DNA of 64,000 nucleotides from Phocaeicola faecalis. GTDB taxonomy: Bacteria > Bacteroidota > Bacteroidia > Bacteroidales > Bacteroidaceae. The position numbers and the translations under genes were made by a program. The stretch is taken from positions 110,997 to 174,996 of the forward strand of contig NZ_JADNRM010000006.1 in the NCBI RefSeq assembly GCF_021730445.1. Direction: 5' to 3'. Of the stretch, positions 8,366 to 17,239 are shown piece by piece (positions within the stretch are counted from its first letter, which is position 1; every line of letters begins with the position of its first letter). The notes beneath the pieces are model-generated. The model had not been told where the DNA came from. It worked only from the letters and a program-made list of their open reading frames with translations, and did not search any database.

Positions 8366-11300
8366 TCATTCTACATAGATGAGCCATCCCTTGCGGGGCT
8401 CGATGCTTAGTTCTTCGCCTTCGGACAGTTTTAAGGCAGGCTGGAAGGTATCGATAGCGGGTATGGTGAATCGTACCTTGTGCGGGCGTATGCCCAGCTT
8501 CTTCCAGTTGATGTTCAGGTGTACGCGCTTTACTTCGTCCGAGTAATTGCCTATGGAGAGGAGGAACTTTTTGCCACGCTGATAGACGGTGACTTTCACC
8601 GCTTCGTCATCAGCCGTCACGGGCACGTTGTCTTCCCAGAAGCCGGTCATCTTGGCTTTGGCGATACCGAACTTGTCCCATTCCTTCCATATCACACGCG
8701 GGTCGCACACCACTCCTTCGGTGAGCCAGGGATGGCGAACAGTCATGCCGTACTGCATTCCCAGCCATTTGTTGCCGCCGCGGTGCAGCATGTCGCCCAT
8801 CAGTCCGAAAGGGATGCCGCTCGACTCTACGAGCCAGTTGGCGGGTGTCATGCGGTCGTATAGGAAGCTTTCGCCGAACCAGGTCTTGTCGATGTAGGGG
8901 AAGAACTCGGCATATTGGTTGGCAGGTCCGCGCGAGAATCCGGTGTTCGAGTGTAGGTCGATGATGCATCCGGGTTTCACTTCTTCCATGGCACGGCGCA
9001 TCCGTTGCAGGATGTCACGGCCGAACGATACGTCGTCAAGGTATAGTCCGTCGATGTCATAGTGGCGCACCATCCAGCGGAGGCCTTCGATATAGTAGTT
9101 GTACCAGCGCGAGTCACTTTCCGAAGTGAGGATGGCTGCATCGGCGGACGTTACCATCGTTTCATCGTCGAAATGCTGGTACCATTGGGGGGTGTATCCG
9201 GTCATCAGGTGTTCGCGCAGCCAGGGATAGCCGCCTCCGCGTCCATCACGCAGAATCTCGTCGCCCAAGCTGCGGATGGCCCAGATTTCGGTTACTACAT
9301 TGGTCAGTTCGCGCAAAGTGTAGTAGAGTTTCACCTTGCATCCCCTCTTGTGCCATTCCTTGATGAAAGGTACCAGTTTATCACCGCTCAGGAAAGGATA
9401 GTTGATGTAAGGGTTATACTCGTTGGCATGATGTATGTTGATCATTTTCACGCCTGCCTTCACGTCGTCATCGGTTGGTGTGGGTTTCGCACCGTTGTGG
9501 TAGTAGCGGTCGGTGAACTGGCTTTTCAGGTTGAGAGGTTTCACGGGAGTGACGATGAAGGCGAATTCGAAGTCCATGGGAGCGTTTGCTTTAAGTGTAC
9601 GCGCACCGCTATATATGGTCATGCGGGTTGTGGCACCTTCTTTCTTGAGACGGAAACCACCCTTGCCGCCGTTGTGCCAGCTAGTCGGATAGGCGGGACG
9701 GTAGGCACTCAACAGCGGGCCGCTATAGGTAGAACCCCGCAGTTCGCAGTGGATTCCGGCCTTGGTATTTCCCATCCAGAAACTGTCGAAAGGCCACAGC
9801 CAGTTGGCCTGCTTGTTCACGGGGATGGACACGCCGTGGTCGTTGACCGTCATTTCGGGGGTGTCCCATTTGCCTTCGTAGGCAGCGGGAGTATTCTGTC
9901 CCGGCAGTCCGGCACCGAGGAAATAGGAGGCCACTTCGGATTTCACGGGAAGTTCAAGGCGTACGTCCTTCACCTTCAGGTCGCTTTGGGGAGTCAGTGT
10001 ATAGGTGTATTTCATCCATCCGTCGAACTCCATGCGTCCGGTACAGGTCAGTTCCAGGGCTGCATCTCCGGCCTTCCAGGTCCAGGTGTGGTGGCCGGCC
10101 GTCTGTTCGGCGATCACAGGTTTTGCCTCGTAGTGCCGGATGCCCTCTTCGGTTTCCACGATGAAGGCGATGGGATTGTTCAGTAGGTCGGTGCCCCAGG
10201 AGTTAATCTGTTGGGGCAGGGCGGATGTTTGACTCAAGGTCACGTCACGTCCCAGGCAGCTCATTGCATCCCCCTTGCTTTCCATCGGGGTATAGGGCAG
10301 GACAGGGGTATCCGCCATACCCAGTGTGGAGTTCAGCCAGCGCAGTCGGCTGTGGCGCCACGGTTCGTTGTCACCTCGTTCGGCGATGGGGGCACCTTTC
10401 ACGGTGATGGCTACCGGGATGCGCTGATCTACTTGGTGGTCGGCCTTTACGGTGATGGTTCCCTTGTAGGTACCGGCAGGGGTGTCCTCGGGAATGTCCA
10501 GTCCGAACCACAGGGGTTGTACCTGTCCTTTGGCCACGTTTACTTTCTTAGTGAAAGGCTTGCCGGCCGGATTGATGCCTTCGGTGTTGAAGCAGGTGAT
10601 GCGGTCCTTGCCCAGTACGGTGGTGCCATTCGTAAATTCTGATGCTTCATAGCGCACGTTGTCCAGCGCGATGGACGGACTCCACACGCCTAATTGGAAC
10701 GCATAGTACTCGTTGGGGGCTGCTGTTCCTGCAAAGGTGTTTCCCGGTACGGCCTTCATCCACTGCAAGGGTAGGTGTCGGCGCATGCGGATGGGGTTTT
10801 TTCGGTCTTCGGGAAAAACAAACCAGGTCTGTTTGTGGCTGCGGACATATGCGTTTACCTCGTCGGCCGTGGCGATGACTTCCATGGGGTAGAAACTGTC
10901 GAAGGCCGTGCGCGATTCGATGCGTTTCACCTCGGCACGCGGGTAGTCTGTCGCCTTGGCTGTTGTGGATGCCCATACCGAGTCGGCGGGTACATCGTTC
11001 AGATAGCCGTACCAGTAGCTACCTTGTCCGGGTTGTACCCGGTAAGGCAAGTAGTAGAAATAATAGGTGCCTGCCTTGCTTATGGGACCAAATACGATGT
11101 CGCAGCTTTCATTGTTTACTTGAAGTTTCTGCACGTTGGGGATTGTGTCACCGGTTTGTGCGTTGATAATCAGGAATCGCTTTTGGTTCGAAGCGTCGTC
11201 GCCACGTCGCCAGTCCAGACGGAGTTCCACTGCTTCGGCGGGGCTCTTTACCTCTATGACGGCACGGTGGTTACCCATTCCTTCGCCCCAAGGCTTGTCG

Positions 11301-11392
11301 GGTACGGAATAGGTGTATGTACTTTGCTGGGCGGTAGCCGAAAGGACGGTTGCCGAAAGCAAAGCGATTGAAAATTTTTTGAGTCGTTTCAT
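8366..11392 (-). CDS. Putative secreted glycoside hydrolase (1008 aa)
   Basis: A long secreted protein with signal peptide MKRLKKFSIALLSATVLSATAQ. An N-terminal beta-sandwich region precedes a TIM-barrel-like C-terminal half. The most telling motif is DGLYLDDVSFG (781 onward), resembling the Asp-bearing strand end of clan GH-D-like and GH123-like glycosidases, followed by IIDLHSNTGFSRGP and DKTWFGESF. This matches proteins labelled only as glycoside hydrolase domain-containing (DUF6067/GH123_N-like) in Bacteroides. The position between GH35 and GH110 genes suggests action on the same host-type glycan, but linkage specificity is unknown. Codon use and GC are high and similar to the neighbouring hydrolases. 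Confidence 0.7.
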   Translation of the reverse strand: MKRLKKFSIALLSATVLSATAQQSTYTYSVPDKPWGEGMGNHRAVIEVKSPAEAVELRLDWRRGDDASNQKRFLIINAQTGDTIPNVQKLQVNNESCDIVFGPISKAGTYYFYYLPYRVQPGQGSYWYGYLNDVPADSVWASTTAKATDYPRAEVKRIESRTAFDSFYPMEVIATADEVNAYVRSHKQTWFVFPEDRKNPIRMRRHLPLQWMKAVPGNTFAGTAAPNEYYAFQLGVWSPSIALDNVRYEASEFTNGTTVLGKDRITCFNTEGINPAGKPFTKKVNVAKGQVQPLWFGLDIPEDTPAGTYKGTITVKADHQVDQRIPVAITVKGAPIAERGDNEPWRHSRLRWLNSTLGMADTPVLPYTPMESKGDAMSCLGRDVTLSQTSALPQQINSWGTDLLNNPIAFIVETEEGIRHYEAKPVIAEQTAGHHTWTWKAGDAALELTCTGRMEFDGWMKYTYTLTPQSDLKVKDVRLELPVKSEVASYFLGAGLPGQNTPAAYEGKWDTPEMTVNDHGVSIPVNKQANWLWPFDSFWMGNTKAGIHCELRGSTYSGPLLSAYRPAYPTSWHNGGKGGFRLKKEGATTRMTIYSGARTLKANAPMDFEFAFIVTPVKPLNLKSQFTDRYYHNGAKPTPTDDDVKAGVKMINIHHANEYNPYINYPFLSGDKLVPFIKEWHKRGCKVKLYYTLRELTNVVTEIWAIRSLGDEILRDGRGGGYPWLREHLMTGYTPQWYQHFDDETMVTSADAAILTSESDSRWYNYYIEGLRWMVRHYDIDGLYLDDVSFGRDILQRMRRAMEEVKPGCIIDLHSNTGFSRGPANQYAEFFPYIDKTWFGESFLYDRMTPANWLVESSGIPFGLMGDMLHRGGNKWLGMQYGMTVRHPWLTEGVVCDPRVIWKEWDKFGIAKAKMTGFWEDNVPVTADDEAVKVTVYQRGKKFLLSIGNYSDEVKRVHLNINWKKLGIRPHKVRFTIPAIDTFQPALKLSEGEELSIEPRKGWLIYVE

Positions 11393-11413
11393 TATGAGTA
11401 GGAATTAATATGA

Positions 11414-14074
11414 TTAAAAGGTAAAACGATATTCCTGTTTTACTTCCACTTCATTGAGTTCCGGCTGCACACAGAGTGAGGGGTCGATGTGCTTTTCGAA
11501 GTAGATGGGAGCGTCGGCAGTCTTCAGACCGTCAATGCGGATGACCATGGGGTTGGCGTCAATGGTGGACTTCTGACGGCTCAGGCTGACAATCCAGTCG
11601 GCTCCGTCATAGAAATTATCGGCTACCAGTTGGCCGTTGATGTAGGCATTGGCCACATCACCCTTGTAGCGTATATACATACGGGTCTCTTCTTCACCAC
11701 GTACGGGTGCGGGTGCGTTCAACTCATAGACTGCCAGATGTTCTTCGGGAGCGAAGGCTTTGGGCAAGGTTCCTTCTTTCACTACGGCAGGCACTTTGCC
11801 TTGGGCGGAAGTCCAGGTGGCATCAGTGTTCCACAGGATGCGTTCGCCGTTGGTCATGAGAATTTCCACTTCGGCCACGGCTGCATTCTGTGCGTCCATG
11901 CCTGTCAAGGTCAGTGCGTTGGCTTCTCCCTTGCGCAAAAGCTTAGTTACATCTGCACGCTGGTAGTCAACTAAATCCTGCATCTGTACCGTCTGCCCAT
12001 TGAGGCTGAAGGCCGTGCCTTGGGGAGCGCTCATACGTACAAAGGCTTTCTGTACTTCGGCAAAGCGTTGGAGCTGGAAAGTACGGGTCACACTGCTTCC
12101 TTCGGCCGGAGCGATGAAACGGCTGTGTTCCATAGGACGCAACGCACGGAGGTTTGCATTCAGCCGGCGGGTATCACCCTTGAAGTTTCGGGTCTGGAAA
12201 GTACCGTTGTCATACAGGTCGATGCTGGTTTGGGGAGCATCGTCAATCAGGGTGATGTGCTGGTCGTTATAGATTAGGGATGAGGAAGTCAATGCTACAA
12301 ATTCCCGGTTCTTTGTCTTGCCCTTCCACAGCATATCCGACTGTTCTTCGGTCAAAACCACAAAACGGACTTTGGTTTCATCGTTTTTGGTGATGGTGAT
12401 GACACAATCCTTGCCGGCCTGGAGCTGGTCGATGAAGTAACCGTTCTTCTTCCGCTGGCAAACGGCCCGGTTGACGGTCACTTCCTTGATGTTGTCACCT
12501 TGGAACAGGAACTCGCCGCCGATTTGGTCATCCTCAAAGAAAAAGAACGTCTGATTTTTTCCTTCTTTCAGTGAACAGATGGGTTGTACAGTAGCATATT
12601 TCAGCAGCACCTTACCCATGGTTTGGTTGAACGGCCATAAGAAATAAGTACCTTCTTTTACAGTTATTTTTTTGCTAGGGATATGCAGTGTCTCATTCTT
12701 TAATTTTAGGTGGAACTGCACGTGCTTGAAGGCCTGACGCTCGTGGCGGTAAAGGATGTTCGAGCAGAACAAATAACCGGCATCGTCTTTGGAACGGACG
12801 GCCCACTGAAGGTTGTCACGGTTGTTGTTGCTGTTAGGTAGGTAAGCCACAGTAGGAGCAAGTTCGGCACCGAAGTCGTTCATGAAATAGTTATATTTCT
12901 TGGTCTCGGGCATCACTGCGCCTAGCGTACCGTTCTCCCGAATGGGGGCCTGATAGTCGTAGCTTACACGGGGACCCGACGATTCGAAGGTGCGGAGTTT
13001 TCCCACAGGGTTGGTTCCGCCTACATACATGTAATATCCCATCAGATTGGCGCCACATCCTAGGCGGAGATTGATGGTTTCACCGGCCAGTTCCTCGGGA
13101 ACAATGGCTCGGCGAGGGTAGAAAGTGGTACTGCCTACGCCTACTTCGCAAGTAAAGAAAGGGGAGTCGTTGTTCTCACCGCTGAGGGACTGCACTTCGC
13201 CTTCAATCTTGATGATGTCGGTACCGATATTGTCCGACAGACGGTTGTAGGTGAAGAACTCGAAGTTGGAAGTAGGCATTTCCTGCTTGCCGTTGGTTGT
13301 CCAAGGTGCCTCGATATAGAAGCCGGCATAAGGTACGATTTCGCCTTTGGGATATTCGCAGTCCATCCAGTGGGTCATCGAATATAAAGGCACATCGAAG
13401 CCTATTTCCTGTGCCATGCGCTTCAGGGTGGTGAGGTGCGGGATAATCTGGCCGCGAGTCACGTATTCGTTTTCGAGTTGCAAGCCCATGATGGGACCGC
13501 CATCTTTGTGGAACAATCCTTCCACTTGTCGGAAAACTGCCTCGTACCAACGGCGTACGTATGCTAGGTAGAGCGGGTCGTTCGAGCGTTTCTTGACTTG
13601 TTTGTTGTTCACCAACCACATCGGTAATCCTCCATTTACAATTTCGGCATTGCAATAGGGACCGAAACGCAAGTGGACTTTCAATCCGATTTCTTTGCAA
13701 AGGGTGATGAAACGGTGCAGGTCGAGGTGCCCTTTCCATGAAAGTTCGCCTTCGCTCTCTTCGTGCAATGCCCAAAGACAATAAGTCGATACGATGTTCA
13801 CGCCCGAAGCCTTCGCTTTGAGCAGGGCATCTTTCCAAAACTCAGGGTTCATGCGGGCGTAGTGGAACTCGCCCATGACGGGCAGTTGGGGCACACCGCC
13901 CTTGTCCAAGTAAAGGTTGTTGATGCGGATTTCCTGACCGACAGGACCGACGTTCCCCATTTTCAGGTATTCTATTTTAGGATAGATGACATCGGAAAGA
14001 TTCATTTTATATTGCGCTTGTGCCAGACCGGTGGCCATGCACAAGGCTGTACATACTAATAATCTATGTTTCAT
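11414..14074 (-). CDS. GH35 beta-galactosidase
   Basis: An 886-residue secreted enzyme (signal peptide to LAQAQ). GH35 hallmarks are MGEFHYARMNPEFW early, LRFGPYCNAEIVNGGLP, the acid/base motif GLQLENEY (Glu203 by family analogy) and a nucleophile candidate Glu310 in FFTCEVGVGST. The C-terminal half is made of beta-sandwich domains. GH35 enzymes remove terminal beta-linked galactose from the non-reducing end of glycans and act in the periplasm or at the surface. It is 21 bases upstream of the 1008-residue hydrolase on the same strand, so the two are cotranscribed. In this locus it probably works after GH110 removes alpha-galactose. Confidence 0.85.
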   Translation of the reverse strand: MKHRLLVCTALCMATGLAQAQYKMNLSDVIYPKIEYLKMGNVGPVGQEIRINNLYLDKGGVPQLPVMGEFHYARMNPEFWKDALLKAKASGVNIVSTYCLWALHEESEGELSWKGHLDLHRFITLCKEIGLKVHLRFGPYCNAEIVNGGLPMWLVNNKQVKKRSNDPLYLAYVRRWYEAVFRQVEGLFHKDGGPIMGLQLENEYVTRGQIIPHLTTLKRMAQEIGFDVPLYSMTHWMDCEYPKGEIVPYAGFYIEAPWTTNGKQEMPTSNFEFFTYNRLSDNIGTDIIKIEGEVQSLSGENNDSPFFTCEVGVGSTTFYPRRAIVPEELAGETINLRLGCGANLMGYYMYVGGTNPVGKLRTFESSGPRVSYDYQAPIRENGTLGAVMPETKKYNYFMNDFGAELAPTVAYLPNSNNNRDNLQWAVRSKDDAGYLFCSNILYRHERQAFKHVQFHLKLKNETLHIPSKKITVKEGTYFLWPFNQTMGKVLLKYATVQPICSLKEGKNQTFFFFEDDQIGGEFLFQGDNIKEVTVNRAVCQRKKNGYFIDQLQAGKDCVITITKNDETKVRFVVLTEEQSDMLWKGKTKNREFVALTSSSLIYNDQHITLIDDAPQTSIDLYDNGTFQTRNFKGDTRRLNANLRALRPMEHSRFIAPAEGSSVTRTFQLQRFAEVQKAFVRMSAPQGTAFSLNGQTVQMQDLVDYQRADVTKLLRKGEANALTLTGMDAQNAAVAEVEILMTNGERILWNTDATWTSAQGKVPAVVKEGTLPKAFAPEEHLAVYELNAPAPVRGEEETRMYIRYKGDVANAYINGQLVADNFYDGADWIVSLSRQKSTIDANPMVIRIDGLKTADAPIYFEKHIDPSLCVQPELNEVEVKQEYRFTF

Positions 14075-14109
14075 GATTCTGCTTTTATTTTTATTAATAA
14101 TCGGATTAA

Positions 14110-14601
14110 TCAGTTTTGGGCTGCGTCTTGCGCACAGATGCGGAAGTGGCAGTTATACGTACCGGGTTTCATCTCATATTTCTCCATCGGAGCTGGACCG
14201 CGCTGTACGGATAGCTGTCGTCTTTCTCGGCCTTTACCGTAGTGGTGCTGTTCCTCGCTACCGACGGGAACAAGTATCTATTGCTGGTGGATGTTTGCAT
14301 TCCAGCCGTCCCGCTGGATGGCGAGCACATCGGCTTTAATACCTCCTGTAGATAGCCCGGCGTTCTGTCGGCCGGATTTCCACTGGAAATCCTTGGCGTG
14401 ATAACCCCATAGCTCTTGCATGGTGGCGGGAGCCTGCCACGGACAGTCCATGTTTTCGCCGGGATTGCTGTAGCAGATGCGTCCGTTGATGAGGTATTTG
14501 GCAGGGGCGAGTGACAGTTTCGGTCCTTTTTGTGCATAGATGAATTGAACTCCCAAGCATGCACAAAGCAATAGTAAGAGCGCTTTTCTCATAATATTCA
14601 T
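14110..14601 (-). pseudogene. Broken secreted protein gene in the glycan locus
   Basis: A minus-strand frame starts at 14601 with a clear signal peptide (MNIMRKALLLLLCACLGVQF to YAQ) and reads 107 codons to TAG at 14278. The same frame is open after that stop and ends in EMKPGTYNCHF and a final TGA at 14110. The alternative frame in the middle (NSTTTVKAEKDDSYPY) has more protein-like composition, so either one nonsense change or two compensating frameshifts are present. The remaining sequence (GRICYSNPGENMDCPW, WGYHAKDFQW) is not a family I can name. It lies between the lipoprotein gene and GH35. Read-through as a functional short protein cannot be excluded. Confidence 0.6.
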
Positions 14602-14665
14602 TTTAATAAGTAAAAAAGGGGGTATTTAAAGTATCTGTTGTTGGGGATATGGCCATATGAATAAA

Positions 14666-14695
14666 GGGCGGAAGGTTTTTACAAGACTTCCGCCC
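14666..14695 (-). terminator. Terminator after SusC/SusD/lipoprotein genes
   Basis: A GC-rich nine-base stem (GGGCGGAAG at 14666-14674 with CTTCCGCCC at 14687-14695) is followed on the minus strand by TTTATT. It lies about 60 bases after the lipoprotein stop, so the transport genes may be expressed at a different level from the downstream hydrolases. Confidence 0.7.
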
Positions 14696-14752
14696 TCTCA
14701 ATCACATGCTATTACAAAAAAACAAACTTTTTAATACCTATTGATAAGATGA

Positions 14753-15214
14753 TTATTCAGTGATATACGACTGGACGGTCACCGACCAAACCTTACTGCT
14801 TCCGTCTGCTGCGGTCACTTTGTATTTGTTGGTCTTTCCGACTGTCCAATCCGCTTCTACTCCTAATTTGGCTGATCCTTCAATCGGTTCAATGGTAGCG
14901 GCCGTCGAGATGTTGAACATCATCACCACTTTCTGCGGGCTGAACGATGTGATGTTTGCCTTGGCGGGAGTGGCTTTGCCAATCACGATATTACCGGCTT
15001 CGGTATCGATTTGTACATTCGCGCGTGAGATGTCTCCTTTTGAGAAGATGACATTCCCGTCATGGGTTGTTTCAATGTCAAAGTAGTAATACATACCGCG
15101 AATACTGGTGATGTTCGCTTCTTGATATACCTGGATTTCTTCCAAGTTGCTTTTCAGGCAGGACGTAAACAGAAGGGGCAGCATCACAAGAATAGCTAAA
15201 TATATTTTCTTCAT
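14753..15214 (-). CDS. SusE-position surface lipoprotein (DUF5018-like)
   Basis: A 153-residue lipoprotein: MKKIYLAILVMLPLLFTSC has a lipobox with the lipidated Cys at 19. The rest has short beta-sandwich-like segments, including ANITSFSPQKVVMMF and a final DGSSKVWSVTVQSY typical of DUF5018-related domains in Bacteroides. It lies 31 bases downstream of susD in the position where glycan-binding SusE/F-type proteins occur, so a surface glycan-binding or accessory role is likely by context. It is short, perhaps a single domain. Confidence 0.7.
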   Translation of the reverse strand: MKKIYLAILVMLPLLFTSCLKSNLEEIQVYQEANITSIRGMYYYFDIETTHDGNVIFSKGDISRANVQIDTEAGNIVIGKATPAKANITSFSPQKVVMMFNISTAATIEPIEGSAKLGVEADWTVGKTNKYKVTAADGSSKVWSVTVQSYITE

Positions 15215-15245
15215 GATTTTCTTTTTTTAAGCGTTAAACAAAACA

Positions 15246-17222
15246 TTACCAACCCGGAGTTTGTGTCGTCGTGATGCCATAAGCTGCACGGTCATCGATG
15301 AATCCTTGCGGAATGGGCATCATGTAGCGGTGTTCGGGAGTAAACTTACGGCTGTACTGGTCACTGAATGTGATATAGCCTACTGCCATTTTCTTGCGGT
15401 CACCGGAGATATAAATCTTGGTTGCGGGAGTCTCAAGTTCTTTCACAACATCAGCGTCGGCATAACCGTCGGCGAATGTGGCATTGGTACTGTTGGCAAT
15501 ACCCCAACGTAACATGCTGAAATATAGGTTAGAACCTTCGAATACGAACTCGCAGACACGTTCACGCTTGTAGTCGGCCCATGCCTCGTCAAGGGTTGAG
15601 GCAGTCGAAGCTTTCAGCTGTCCGTGAGTGGTACGGGTTACATTCAGCATCTCAACGGCTTTCTGTACATTTTTCTCGTACAGATACACTTCGGCCAGAT
15701 TCAGGTATGCTTCGGCTGCGCGGCAGAGCACCCAATGGTAGTTGGTTTTATTGTTATAATATACACGCGGTGACACCTCGTAAACCGACTTGCGCCAATA
15801 GTAGCTTGAGGTGGTGGTGAATTGTGAAGATATACCATGTTTACGGGCACCACACCATAGGTTTCCGCCAAACTGAGTGGTTACACGTTCGCCCATCCAG
15901 TCGCAATTGTCATATACCACGGTACCATAGAAACGAGCATCGCGCTTTTCGTACATCAATTCAGAGATGTTCTTTTCAGAATTTTCTTTCAACCGGGCAA
16001 AGCGGATGATGCCAGTTGACTTCTGCCCATTACCCCAGTTAACGGTGGCTGTAGCCGATTCAGCTTCTGTCGGCATATATCTTTTCAGGTCACCTTCATA
16101 AGAGTCAACGGCACCTTGTGTACAAGTGGTGGGGTCGAGTTCCTCTACATTGTTCTTGTACTGAGAGGTTTCGTACCAAGGCAACGCCTCACCGGTAGCG
16201 GCATCGTTCACCAAATACATATCCACTAAGTCCTGAGTGGGGAATATATTGCCCCATGCTTCAAACACACGGACACCGCCGGGGTTAGCGAACTTGTCTG
16301 TAACGCCTGTTCCGATGTTGTCATCATTACTGTTGTTGGGCACGGTACGGATTAATTCTACAATATCACTACACTGCGTATCGTTGGCCAAACGGTAGTA
16401 GGCTAAAATGGTTTCGGATGTATTGTAGGCACCTGCCTCTAGGAACATGTTCTTATAAGCATCCGGCGTAGTAACTAAAGGGTACTTTCCACTATTGATA
16501 ACTGCGTTACAGGATTCCTTCGCTTTTGCCAGATAATCAGGGTCTTTGGTGTAAGCGTATGCTTGCAAAGCGGCACGCGAACGCAGGATGTGGGCGGCAT
16601 ACACATTCAAACGGCCAGCTGCCGATGTCTCGGGCAATCCGGCAACAGCTTCATCAAAGTCATTCATCACATACTTATAAGTTTCTGTGGGGTTGGCAGT
16701 CAAATCCAATGTATTGAATGTCTCGACATCTTCGGGATATGAATATACACGTGTGGCAGGAATGATGCGGCCGAACTGCTGAGCTTGGGCAAAGAATACC
16801 ATACCGCGCAGACAATGTCCTTCGGCTATCAATGCTTTTTTCTCCGATTCTGGAATGCCGGTAGAGGTAGCTGCCTTTTCAATGATCATATTGCAACGAC
16901 GCAGGGTTCCGAATTTGTTGATACCGAAGTCGGAAGTCACGTTGTAAGTTTCGCGGTTGAAACCGTCGGAACTGCCGAAGTCATCATGTGCGCTATAGGG
17001 GGTGCGGTACGAATAATCCGCACTTGCCTTGTACTCGCCTAGTCCCAAAACTCCGCTATAAGTACCGACTACAAAAGCATCGGCCGTAGCCTTAGAGTTC
17101 CAAACTAATTCCTCGTCATAAGAGGTGAATGGTTGGGTGTCCATGATATCAGCACACGAAGTGACCATGAACAGTCCTGCCACGCTTAGGCAGGTATATT
17201 TTATCCATTTATTCGTTTTCAT
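15246..17222 (-). CDS. SusD/RagB family glycan-binding lipoprotein
   Basis: A 658-residue outer-membrane lipoprotein: the signal peptide ends VAGLFMVTSC, then CADIMDTQPFTSYDEE follows, a common SusD N-terminus. TPR-like helical segments (LIAEGHCLRGMVFFAQAQQFG and RAAEAYLNLAEVYLYEKN) and a final HRYMMPIPQGFI are typical of the family. SusD proteins lie over the SusC channel and capture oligosaccharides. The gene follows susC by 17 bases. With the GH110/GH35 enzymes in the same locus, the ligand is probably a galactose-capped host glycan, which is inference. Confidence 0.93.
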   Translation of the reverse strand: MKTNKWIKYTCLSVAGLFMVTSCADIMDTQPFTSYDEELVWNSKATADAFVVGTYSGVLGLGEYKASADYSYRTPYSAHDDFGSSDGFNRETYNVTSDFGINKFGTLRRCNMIIEKAATSTGIPESEKKALIAEGHCLRGMVFFAQAQQFGRIIPATRVYSYPEDVETFNTLDLTANPTETYKYVMNDFDEAVAGLPETSAAGRLNVYAAHILRSRAALQAYAYTKDPDYLAKAKESCNAVINSGKYPLVTTPDAYKNMFLEAGAYNTSETILAYYRLANDTQCSDIVELIRTVPNNSNDDNIGTGVTDKFANPGGVRVFEAWGNIFPTQDLVDMYLVNDAATGEALPWYETSQYKNNVEELDPTTCTQGAVDSYEGDLKRYMPTEAESATATVNWGNGQKSTGIIRFARLKENSEKNISELMYEKRDARFYGTVVYDNCDWMGERVTTQFGGNLWCGARKHGISSQFTTTSSYYWRKSVYEVSPRVYYNNKTNYHWVLCRAAEAYLNLAEVYLYEKNVQKAVEMLNVTRTTHGQLKASTASTLDEAWADYKRERVCEFVFEGSNLYFSMLRWGIANSTNATFADGYADADVVKELETPATKIYISGDRKKMAVGYITFSDQYSRKFTPEHRYMMPIPQGFIDDRAAYGITTTQTPGW

Positions 17223-17239
17223 ATCTTTTTTTATTGTTT

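Noticed and set aside
9062..10186. Long open frame (374 codons) on the plus strand opposite the 1008-residue hydrolase
   Set aside because: It is antisense to a well-supported secreted enzyme with a signal peptide and conserved motifs. Such shadows arise from the high-GC third positions of these genes.
14221..14340. Plus-strand protein-like stretch opposite the broken gene
   Set aside because: No start, no continuation, and it is the complement of a frame with a signal peptide.
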